The notes under the pieces are model-generated. The model made no database searches, was not told where the DNA came from, and saw only the letters and a program-made list of their open reading frames with translations. From a virus, in the IMG/VR virus record IMGVR_UViG_3300044846_001967, positions 1 to 33,345 of that record: a DNA stretch of 33,345 nt, one strand, 5' to 3'. The position numbers and the translations under genes were made by a program. Shown piece by piece: positions 22,151-29,125 of this stretch (the first letter of the stretch is position 1; each line of letters opens with the position of its first letter).

Positions 22151-22651
22151 TTAAAATTCCCAATCGTAATGATAATTACACACCCCGAAAATGATATTGA
22201 TTTTTTTGTACTGAGTTTTGATTTTGCTCACCCCATCAAGTAATCGCAAACATCCGTTCTCATCCCATAGTTGACTTTCAATAGGCTCTATAAATTTATC
22301 AAATCGTTGTCCTGATTCCTGATATTTTTTATACCACACATCATCAAATACAATATCCTGAATCACCTCTCTCCATGCTCCCTGACGATATACCAAATTT
22401 CGGGTGTATCCTGATGGACTATGCTCCCACGACTGATGGCCCATTTGTAAGTTTTCACCGACTCCAATCGTGGTATAATCCTCGATTACGATTTTTTTGC
22501 AGTCCTTGGATACCTCGACTACCTTGGCCACATGTCTATCCGAGTAGAGGCAAATCGTGGCCCATTCTCCGACCACTGGGATAGTTGAATTATTGCTCAT
22601 TAGAAAATTAAATACTGAGCCTGAGTTTTTGAGTTTTAATGTTTGTTTCAT
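22151..22651 (-). CDS. Conserved early phage protein, unknown function
   Basis: A 166-residue protein starting at ATG 22651; the frame is open upstream, but that part overlaps the 41-aa gene. It has VVGEWATICLYSDRHVAKVV, EVSKDCKKIVIEDYT, a WEHSPSGYTRNLVYRQGAWR segment and a YHYDWEF end. I recall a widespread small phage family with the same order (VG-x-GAT, SDRHPATV, V-EVS, a Tyr/Asp-Phe end). No function is known. It lies near the head of the early operon, where host-takeover genes are often found. Confidence 0.7.
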   Translation of the reverse strand: MKQTLKLKNSGSVFNFLMSNNSTIPVVGEWATICLYSDRHVAKVVEVSKDCKKIVIEDYTTIGVGENLQMGHQSWEHSPSGYTRNLVYRQGAWREVIQDIVFDDVWYKKYQESGQRFDKFIEPIESQLWDENGCLRLLDGVSKIKTQYKKINIIFGVCNYHYDWEF

Positions 22652-22677
22652 GATTCCTGATTTTTTATGGTTATTAA

Positions 22678-22803
22678 TTATTTGCTTAAAAGGTTGTTTA
22701 ACTTGATTCGTAATTGGATGGCTTGATTTGAGTTCCATCCGTGTTTTGCCGTTGCCTCAGCATGTTGCATTTTTGTTTTTTCGATTCTTACTGCTTTTTT
22801 CAT
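22678..22803 (-). CDS. Short early protein, 41 aa
   Basis: A 41-residue basic helical peptide (MKKAVRIEKTKMQHAEATAK, then QAIQLRIKLNNLL). It is the first frame after the leader terminator, 35 nt downstream of the T run, with 26 nt between its stop and the next ATG. Short helical proteins of this kind are common in Bacteroidota phages; its function is unknown. Confidence 0.5.
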   Translation of the reverse strand: MKKAVRIEKTKMQHAEATAKHGWNSNQAIQLRIKLNNLLSK

Positions 22804-22837
22804 TTTTCAAAATTTAAGTGGTTATACTATATAAAAC

Positions 22838-22868
22838 AAAAAAGGGGTGAATCTCTCGACCCACCCCC
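22838..22868 (-). terminator. Intrinsic terminator or attenuator before the early genes
   Basis: On the minus strand GGGGTG (22867-22862, read as CACCCC on plus) pairs with CACCCC (22849-22844) around a 12-nt loop, followed by six T. It lies between the promoter at 23019 and the first early gene. Confidence 0.75.
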
Positions 22869-23015
22869 TGAATTTTGTTTTGCTTAATGTTCACCCTTTG
22901 TCACCGATGTAGGCTCCCGAAATGGGCATGTACAATCGGTGTGAACTTGTTTCCGTGATTTCAATGAACGCTCCCTCTCACCCCACCGCCACAATCACCC
23001 CCCTCAACCATCGAC
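22838..23015 (-). ncRNA. Candidate structured small RNA or leader (attenuator) of the early operon
   Basis: About 175 nt between a consensus promoter and an intrinsic terminator, with no supported gene. From 5' to 3': a G-rich segment; GTGATT (22998-22993) paired with AATCAC (22960-22955); a long hairpin with GTTCAC (22946-22941) paired to GTGAAC (22894-22889) and ACCGAT (22940-22935) to ATCGGT (22908-22903), continuing TGTA/TACA and CCC/GGG with an ATTTC loop and an 8-nt one-sided bulge; then the terminator. It could be a stand-alone phage RNA or an attenuating leader for the early genes. Confidence 0.6.
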
Positions 23016-23018
23016 CCA

Positions 23019-23051
23019 CAAATATATGTTATAATAAATTTAATTTCCAAA
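23019..23051 (-). promoter_or_regulatory. Consensus Bacteroidota promoter, TTTG-N21-TATATTTG
   Basis: TTTG and a perfect TAnnTTTG box separated by 21 nt, the spacing expected for the primary Bacteroidota sigma factor. It is the best promoter match in the window. The expected start is at about 23015, giving the structured leader. Confidence 0.75.
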
Positions 23052-23079
23052 CACTATTTTCAATTATTTTTGATTTTGC

Positions 23080-23144
23080 CTCGGAATCCCCTATAAACAT
23101 AGGCGAAAATTTTTTGAAATTTTTTTTTGAGGGTATAAATGGCC
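23080..23144 (-). repeat. Intergenic regulatory repeat, partial copy D
   Basis: Keeps the end of the element: TTCCGAGG and a dyad CCTAT-GTTT-ATAGG in place of CTATG-TGG-CATAG, followed upstream by TACCCTC. It directly abuts copy C and lies about 30 nt upstream of the -33 box of the early promoter. Confidence 0.6.
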
Positions 23145-23162
23145 CAGTGTGTAAGATGGTCG

Positions 23163-23275
23163 CTCGGAAACCCTAGCCCACATAGCAAAACGCACATCTC
23201 CAATTTTTAATGGTGTTACCTATGCGAAGGGGTAAAGTGCGTTAAATCGCCTTAAAATGGCCTTAAATCAAATCG
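23163..23275 (-). repeat. Intergenic regulatory repeat, copy C
   Basis: Aligns without gaps with copies A and B; 81 of 110 positions match copy A by hand count. Three 11-nt units on the minus strand (TTAAGGCCATT, TTAAGGCGATT, TTAACGCACTT) give one-turn periodicity. The hairpin part is weaker than in the other copies. The 583-nt gap from 22804 to 23386 also holds copy D, the early promoter, the structured RNA and two terminators. Confidence 0.8.
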
Positions 23276-23306
23276 TACATTTTTGAATTTCGGCAAAAAT
23301 AGGGGC

Positions 23307-23347
23307 AAAAAAAAGAGGTCGGACAAAGCAGAAACCGACCCCTTTTT
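23307..23347 (-). terminator. Intrinsic terminator after the lysis genes
   Basis: On the minus strand a 9-bp stem (AGGGGTCGG with CCGACCTCT, one G-T pair) around a 12-nt loop, followed by a run of eight T, 40 nt after the endolysin stop. Confidence 0.9.
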
Positions 23348-23386
23348 AACCAAATTTTGAAAAGATACGAGGGTAAAATTAGTAAA

Positions 23387-23974
23387 TTAAAACTCCTTTA
23401 GCAAACAATATGAGACCGATTTTCCACTTTGCATCGAAAAATATTTCATCAATACAACGTATTTTTGGGTGTCATTTATGACCTGACATCCTGCACTCCA
23501 CCCCTCAATTTTCTCCCTGATGGTCGTGTTTGTCATGTCATAAGTGTTCGCATGGAGGTTAATTCCAAAGTATCCTGAGACCTCTTTTCCGAGTTCCTCC
23601 GACTTGACATCGCCGTCACCATCCCTGAAAATTGTCACAGGCGCCCCAATTTGTACAAGGGCATTCATGCGTTTTTTGTGCTTACCATACCTCCAAATGT
23701 TGTGATGCCACATGTCACTTTTGAGTATTGCGGCCCCCATTGGATTGTATGATTTGTATCCTCCGCGCAGGATTGATGATGCAGGATTTGTGGTACCAGT
23801 GACCATCATCAAAAACTGCTCACCTTTGTAAAGGTATATTTTATCATCAAACTCATCAGGTAGGTCCGCTTTTGACCTCACTCCGATGAGCCATAGTGAC
23901 TCAGGTATCCCCTTAAATGTTGGTAGTGATTTTACCCTGTCGAGTAGTTCCTTATCCGTGTATTTTCGTACCAT
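23387..23974 (-). CDS. Putative endolysin (YkuD/L,D-transpeptidase-like)
   Basis: A 195-residue protein in the lysis position, after a holin candidate. The C-terminal part has NLHANTYD (H141) and GWSAGCQVIND (S160, C163), resembling the His and S-x-G-C motif of YkuD-fold enzymes. I recall phage proteins with an INxHRxxx...SAGCQV pattern annotated as peptidoglycan hydrolases. No signal peptide is present, so release would depend on the holin. The start overlaps the preceding membrane protein, and a strong terminator follows. Confidence 0.6.
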   Translation of the reverse strand: MVRKYTDKELLDRVKSLPTFKGIPESLWLIGVRSKADLPDEFDDKIYLYKGEQFLMMVTGTTNPASSILRGGYKSYNPMGAAILKSDMWHHNIWRYGKHKKRMNALVQIGAPVTIFRDGDGDVKSEELGKEVSGYFGINLHANTYDMTNTTIREKIEGWSAGCQVINDTQKYVVLMKYFSMQSGKSVSYCLLKEF

Positions 23975-24194
23975 CTTTTTTGTTCTTTTTTCGCCTGTTT
24001 AATATACTGATTATTACGATTATGAGAGAAACGATTGTAATATATACAGGAGCCATGTCATGGCCTTTGAGGTCATCGCTAATCTTATCGTAGCGATGTA
24101 GGACCTCCTCAACCAACGTACTATCGTTGACCTTTGAAATGTCTTTTTCAACATATACAAAAATCGTGTCATGAATGGTGTCCCTATTTTCCAT
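23952..24194 (-). CDS. Single-pass membrane protein of the lysis cassette
   Basis: An 80-residue protein with a charged soluble N-terminal part, one hydrophobic segment at about 48-65 (APVYITIVSLIIVIISIL) and a basic tail (NRRKKNKKDG). Found between the holin candidate and the endolysin and overlapping both, it may be a spanin-like or holin-accessory protein; nothing proves this. Confidence 0.65.
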   Translation of the reverse strand: MENRDTIHDTIFVYVEKDISKVNDSTLVEEVLHRYDKISDDLKGHDMAPVYITIVSLIIVIISILNRRKKNKKDGTKIHG

Positions 24195-24495
24195 ATTTAT
24201 TCCTTAACCATGTGATGAAAATCTCGTACAGGTCCCCGATGAGTTCATCAAGTACATCCGTAAACTCATTGGCCACCCACCCTATGCAGAATGAAATCAA
24301 AACTATCACCTTCGGATTCACATCCGCATAAAAGTAGGCCACCAATCCTGTGACCGAATAGGTCAAAATACCTGCTATCAACATCGACAAAATGATGGTA
24401 GTCACGCGAAATTTACGCTTGATACCTTTCAACATGGCTCCGACCATACCGACCCCCATGGATATGAAATCCAAAAACTGCTCCATGCCTTTCAT
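24184..24495 (-). CDS. Holin candidate
   Basis: A 103-residue membrane protein from ATG 24495, which overlaps the preceding stop as TAATG; a longer frame to 24534 lies inside that gene. After an amphipathic start come hydrophobic segments at about 31-53 (TTIILSMLIAGILTYSVTGL) and 57-75 (VIVLISFCIGWVANEF). With the single-pass protein and endolysin that follow, this is the best holin candidate. Confidence 0.6.
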   Translation of the reverse strand: MKGMEQFLDFISMGVGMVGAMLKGIKRKFRVTTIILSMLIAGILTYSVTGLVAYFYADVNPKVIVLISFCIGWVANEFTDVLDELIGDLYEIFITWLRNKYGK

Positions 24496-24854
24496 TACCT
24501 TGGAATGTTTGTACCTGTGTTCATGTATAACCAAATCACGAAATCATCAAAGGATACGTATTCACTATTGATTTGGAATGAATTGTCTATCCAAATATCC
24601 TGACCATCAGGAGCCTCGCTCATCATTTTTGCGCGAATGTTTATTCGCTTGTATGGTGAATCACATGTAATAGCCACGCCAGTGTTCATGATTTCATTTG
24701 ATGTCAAATCCTTGTATCCGATAAACGATGTTTTATGTACAGGGAAATCAAACTGCCCTGTGTAGTTTCTTTGTCCTGATTCGATGTCTATCCATCCTGT
24801 CGTAATTACGTTGTAATTACCTTTTTGCTCTACGTTGATAAAGTTTTGTGTCAT
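24495..24854 (-). CDS. Small tail-associated protein, unknown function
   Basis: A 119-residue beta-rich protein with a Gly/Asn/Thr-rich start (QKGNYNVITTGWIDIESGQR) and DFVIWLYMNTGTNIPR at the end. It lies between the fibre-like genes and the lysis cassette, suggesting a minor tail component. The stop overlaps the holin start. Confidence 0.65.
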   Translation of the reverse strand: MTQNFINVEQKGNYNVITTGWIDIESGQRNYTGQFDFPVHKTSFIGYKDLTSNEIMNTGVAITCDSPYKRINIRAKMMSEAPDGQDIWIDNSFQINSEYVSFDDFVIWLYMNTGTNIPR

Positions 24855-24864
24855 GGTTTGTGTT

Positions 24865-26028
24865 TTAGTAGTATGTACGTTTGGTTTTGAATTTGTCGGA
24901 TACCTTACATTTTAGGGATGCTTTTCGGCTGAAATCTTTGTAATCAATCTCAGGCGATTCCTCCACGATGACAGGTAAATCGTTGTATCTATATGAATGG
25001 TTATGTGCGTTGTAATCACTGATAAAAAGTTGGTTTTCACTCAGCAAATATATCTCGGTAATTGGTTTAATGATACACTCATCCAATGGGTCCGTGATGA
25101 TTTCATACGAGTATAGATTCTCTCTAATGACCCGTTTCATCTCGCGGTTGCCATAAATGATGTTGTCGATTTCGGTATTTGGTTGACGATTTCCAATGTA
25201 CCCGTAAAATCTCATATCGGATACCACATCGGCCCCCGTGAAATCGATTCCATCGGCCTCCTGAATGCCGTTAAATACGGCCCTGATTCGCGCCGTGCTA
25301 ATCGCATTTTGGATGGTATATGGTTTCAATTTGAAATTACCTACGTTGATGGTCCCGATGATTCCTGAGATATTGAAATCGATGGAAAAATTGTAGCATC
25401 CTGACCCATCCTGTAAAAGTACCTGATGCCAATCAATGGTCGAATAAAATGCGTTTGTCTCATTCGGAAAAGGTACAGGAGTCGGTACGTAGTTAGTCGG
25501 ATTCCCATCCTTTGTCAATTTGAATGTACACGTATCTAATGCATCGCTTAATTTGACCCATCCGCTCGATTTGTCGCTCTCCCATGATTCCCCTGCCGAT
25601 GCGAGTACTAATTGCTCACAACAACAATCTTTTAGGCCCCTGTCAGGCTCAACAAAATCCTGAGGGATTGAAATCGATTTGAATGACCACTGCATCCTAT
25701 CCTCTCGACCGCACTCATTCGGGCAATCAACACCCATCGTGTCGATGGTCAAGGCTCCGACCAACATATCCCACGGGAAACCTGCCAAAACACTATCAGG
25801 GCAATCGCCTGAGTAATTTAATACGGCTAAGTAAAACGCAGGATTTGTAAAATCAGGATTTAGGCCTATAATCCATTTCATCGCTAAGGGGTCATACCAC
25901 AAAGTCCAATCGGACCCGTTGAATGTAAATTCGTAGTAATTTACGCCGTTCATCTCACCCACCGCCTGTAGCGTTTGGGTAGTGATGTCCCCATCTAAAT
26001 TAAACGATATTTGTAGGCACTGACACAT
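24865..26028 (-). CDS. Putative tail or baseplate protein, Cys-rich
   Basis: A 387-residue beta-rich protein. Cys clusters stand out: MCQC at the start, CPNECGRED near 95, and DCCCEQLV near 135. Segments such as WTLWYDPLAMKWIIGLNPDF and GIDFTGADVVSDMRFYGYIG suggest a host-contact or baseplate role. The start overlaps the stop of the preceding fibre-like gene (TAATG). No family recognised with certainty. Confidence 0.6.
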   Translation of the reverse strand: MCQCLQISFNLDGDITTQTLQAVGEMNGVNYYEFTFNGSDWTLWYDPLAMKWIIGLNPDFTNPAFYLAVLNYSGDCPDSVLAGFPWDMLVGALTIDTMGVDCPNECGREDRMQWSFKSISIPQDFVEPDRGLKDCCCEQLVLASAGESWESDKSSGWVKLSDALDTCTFKLTKDGNPTNYVPTPVPFPNETNAFYSTIDWHQVLLQDGSGCYNFSIDFNISGIIGTINVGNFKLKPYTIQNAISTARIRAVFNGIQEADGIDFTGADVVSDMRFYGYIGNRQPNTEIDNIIYGNREMKRVIRENLYSYEIITDPLDECIIKPITEIYLLSENQLFISDYNAHNHSYRYNDLPVIVEESPEIDYKDFSRKASLKCKVSDKFKTKRTYY

Positions 26029-26675
26029 TAGTATGATTTTTCAAGGTGAGCCAATCTCGACTGAATATGGTTTGATGCGTTTGTGCTTGACCACTGCGCA
26101 GTCAACACCAGTGTGTTCGGGATAGTCGTATCAAAAGTTGAATTATTCACGGCTATCCAATTTTGACCCTCGAATATGTTTGCGCTTGATTTGTTCCAAG
26201 TCATCGTTGTGTTTGTGATGATGGATGCTACCATTTGAGGTCCAATCGCTCGTATGGTGAAATTTGCCTCAAGTTCAAATGTTTCGGACCCAATCGATGG
26301 CATCACTATTGCAGGTGATACACTCAGTTCCGTGGCCCCTGATTTTATGCGGATAGTCAATGTATCGTTGTTATGCGCTCCGATTACTCCGCATATTTTT
26401 AGCCTGAATGAATCTCCTACCTGAAATGCGTTTGCAGGTACACTCAGTGTCCCCATGTATGACCCATCCATGAAATCGAGTTCCGTGGTCGTACCCCCTA
26501 CGATGCTTGAATCAGTTATCATCGTGTACATCCCTGCCTTGAGTTGAGATTTCAAACTCAAACCGAGAATCTTTGACGAGTCGTATCCTGCGCCGTTAAA
26601 ATAGTCAACATCCAAGTAGTCGTTGTCCCCTATTGTGTATATCTCTAATGGATAATTGTGTATTTCGTTTGCCAT
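26028..26675 (-). CDS. Putative tail fibre-like protein
   Basis: A 215-residue beta-sandwich-like protein rich in Thr, Ser and Asn (ELSVSPAIVMPSIGSETFEL, ASIITNTTMTWNKSSANIF). The N-terminus MANEIHNYPLEIYTIGDNDY resembles attachment segments of tail-tip proteins. It lies among the baseplate genes; receptor binding is possible but unproven. Confidence 0.55.
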   Translation of the reverse strand: MANEIHNYPLEIYTIGDNDYLDVDYFNGAGYDSSKILGLSLKSQLKAGMYTMITDSSIVGGTTTELDFMDGSYMGTLSVPANAFQVGDSFRLKICGVIGAHNNDTLTIRIKSGATELSVSPAIVMPSIGSETFELEANFTIRAIGPQMVASIITNTTMTWNKSSANIFEGQNWIAVNNSTFDTTIPNTLVLTAQWSSTNASNHIQSRLAHLEKSY

Positions 26676-26684
26676 ATTTTTGTT

Positions 26685-28928
26685 TTAACTAAGTTCTTTA
26701 TATCCTCCTGATGTTGTTTGCTTGATTGCTCCCCAAGTTGTGTACTTAAATTTAGGTCGAATCGTGGTTGAACATCCCTTGATTTTAGATGTAAATTTAC
26801 AACCATTTTGCAGATTAATTTTGCTCGGGTCAAAAAAACAGGTCAATTTAACCTGATTAAAATTTGGAAATGTGATGTCACAAAAACTGCCCGTCAATGG
26901 GGTCAACGGATTGAGGCCGTTTCCATCAAATGGGACCGCCGTGCTACACCACCACCTTGGTGACGTTTCAGTAGGCTCAATCGTAATTTGTCCCCATACG
27001 TTCGGAGTCCAAAATGTACCATCATTCAGGGTGTGGATGCACTCGACTCGCATGAGTCCTCCCTCTACGACCACATTCACAGGTTGATTTGTTGAATCAA
27101 CGTATAATTGGATGCTTTGGTCGATGGTAGGGTCCGAGTCATAATCTTTGATTCTCACATCGTAATCATGCCACCAAAGTACGCCATCTCTCAGGAGTTC
27201 AAATCGTACTTGTAATTGCCACGGAATTGTATTCCCGTATGGTACATAATTCATGGTTTGCTGATTCGGATAAAAATCGGAATCCGCATTCAGTTGTTGG
27301 AGCCAGTATTCCCACCTGAACAGGAAAGGAAAATATATCTCCACACCATACTCACCCGTAGTGTCGTAGGTCGCATTTAATTTCAGGAGCGCAGTTCGTT
27401 TGACTGAATTTGAATCGAACTGAGGCCATAAATTTGCGCTCTCGTTAAGTATGTATTTACCTCCTACCTGAGGGATAGATGCGAATGAAAAAAATGCCGT
27501 TTGCAGGTCAAATGATTCGCCTGAAATTGGATTGTAGGCCCTTAATTTTGCCGTAAACGAGTTAATGATTTCGCTATCAGTTAACCTGAATGCTCCGTAA
27601 AATGCCAAATCATCCTCCACGTTCGCCTCGTATGACGTTTCAGGTAGCGATGGAGTACCTACATAATTCTCGGAATGGTCCGTAAAATCCTCGGCTAACA
27701 TTGGAATGATTCCGCCGTATACAGGGGTCTCCTGTAATTGGTCCGAGTATACGAGTAAATTCATACTCCCAATTTTACACCATACATAAAATAGGCGGTC
27801 AAATTCAGGTTTATTGGTCATGAAATTTGTATAGCCAGTGTCAGGGGTGAACTTGACATCAAAGGTCCAAATAGTACCTACCTGAGATGCGCTCAATAAC
27901 TCGAATGACATCGTACCTCCATTTGGTAACGCAAAGCCACTGATGGTCCCCAATGAGTTATCCGATGACATCATCCCCGATAAGGTCGATTGATTCGGGA
28001 ATACGTTTTTGAAATACGTATCATCCTGCGGAATGTATGAGAATCCGAATGCGTAGTCAGTAGATGCGGAATCAACCACGATTTGAGCGATGGTAGGGGC
28101 ATCGTATCCGATATATGAAATCCCTTGCACCAACGTGGCATCGACTGCCCCAAGGTTATACGGCTCATCAAACCATCCTGTGTCGGCATCCTCGCTGATG
28201 ATAGTATCATCGTTTGCGTATGGCTCACCGAGTAAACTTTGCCATGATATTTTTGCGTATAACTTGAGGCAATTTGCCGATGTAAACCATGAGGAATCAT
28301 ATATCCCCGAGTTGATAAAATCGATGGTCAAATCGTAGTACCTGTAAATACCACTCGTACCCGTCAAAACCATGGCGGCATCCCACCAAAATTGGCCCGA
28401 CTGCCTTGATACCAATGTGACAGGAAAAGGGGTCGACCCTGTGAGGTCAAATGTTCCTTGAGTTGCCTCCCCATCGATGAGGCTCAGTTGATTTCCGATG
28501 GCTCCATTTTGAACATGATTGAGCGATAATCGAGCGCCCTCACGACCTCGGCTCCTGACTCCAATTTGGATGATTTCTCCCTGTGTCGGGTCATACCATC
28601 CGAGTAGCGTTGAGATTTTAAACGTGTTACCTGTGACCCATACGACATTCGCAAGATATGTATTCAAAACGGCTCCCGTTGAGTCCCAAATGGTCACCTG
28701 AATCACATCACCTGAACGGAATCCCTCATCCTCAAAATCGCCACCTAACCAAGTGACCTCGTATAGTGGGATATTCACCTGTAAATTGATGGTCGCCGAT
28801 GAGGTCACCGAGATTGATTCCTCGAGTTGAAATCTCACTCGTTGCCTGTCACCTGCGTTGCCTTTGTAAAAGGTACGTGATGCGCCAAAAAGGTCTAAAT
28901 AAGTTCTATTTGTCAGTATGATTGGCAT
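26685..28928 (-). CDS. Large tail-tip / baseplate protein
   Basis: A 747-residue beta-rich protein after the distal-tail gene. It contains repeated domain-like stretches (DDEIINSFTAKLRAY-type strands, aromatic-rich LFRWEYWLQQLNADSDFYPN) and ends in a Cys-containing GCKFTSKIKGCSTTIRPKFK. Size and position suggest the central fibre or a baseplate component. The start overlaps the preceding small gene by 23 nt. No enzymatic motif is seen. Confidence 0.6.
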   Translation of the reverse strand: MPIILTNRTYLDLFGASRTFYKGNAGDRQRVRFQLEESISVTSSATINLQVNIPLYEVTWLGGDFEDEGFRSGDVIQVTIWDSTGAVLNTYLANVVWVTGNTFKISTLLGWYDPTQGEIIQIGVRSRGREGARLSLNHVQNGAIGNQLSLIDGEATQGTFDLTGSTPFPVTLVSRQSGQFWWDAAMVLTGTSGIYRYYDLTIDFINSGIYDSSWFTSANCLKLYAKISWQSLLGEPYANDDTIISEDADTGWFDEPYNLGAVDATLVQGISYIGYDAPTIAQIVVDSASTDYAFGFSYIPQDDTYFKNVFPNQSTLSGMMSSDNSLGTISGFALPNGGTMSFELLSASQVGTIWTFDVKFTPDTGYTNFMTNKPEFDRLFYVWCKIGSMNLLVYSDQLQETPVYGGIIPMLAEDFTDHSENYVGTPSLPETSYEANVEDDLAFYGAFRLTDSEIINSFTAKLRAYNPISGESFDLQTAFFSFASIPQVGGKYILNESANLWPQFDSNSVKRTALLKLNATYDTTGEYGVEIYFPFLFRWEYWLQQLNADSDFYPNQQTMNYVPYGNTIPWQLQVRFELLRDGVLWWHDYDVRIKDYDSDPTIDQSIQLYVDSTNQPVNVVVEGGLMRVECIHTLNDGTFWTPNVWGQITIEPTETSPRWWCSTAVPFDGNGLNPLTPLTGSFCDITFPNFNQVKLTCFFDPSKINLQNGCKFTSKIKGCSTTIRPKFKYTTWGAIKQTTSGGYKELS

Positions 28929-29124
28929 ATCGCTCGTATATTTGATTGATTCGGTCTATATCGTTGTTTTTCATGGCCTTAATGGTGTCATTTACATCCC
29001 TCATGATTTGGTCCGCGAGTTCAGGTTTTTCACTGCTTAAAATTTGGAGGATTTTTTCATTTTCCATGAGCAATTTTTCCATATTTTCGGTGATTGCTTT
29101 GGTGTACGTTTCGATGCTATCCAT
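28906..29124 (-). CDS. Small helical tail protein
   Basis: A 72-residue helical protein from ATG 29124, one base after the stop of the preceding gene; the longer frame to 29208 overlaps that gene and is less likely. It has MDSIETYTKAITENMEKLLM, then LADQIMRDVNDTIKAMKNND. It could be an assembly factor for the neighbouring tail-tip proteins. Confidence 0.65.
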   Translation of the reverse strand: MDSIETYTKAITENMEKLLMENEKILQILSSEKPELADQIMRDVNDTIKAMKNNDIDRINQIYERYANHTDK

Positions 29125-29125
29125 T

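Noticed and set aside
22922-23176. 84-codon plus-strand frame in the largest intergenic gap
   Set aside because: It runs across the structured RNA, the promoter and repeat copies C and D, has no homologue-like segments and would be the only plus-strand gene.
27971-28300. 109-codon minus-strand frame inside the large tail-tip gene
   Set aside because: Out-of-frame shadow fully inside a well-supported 747-residue gene, with no independent start context.
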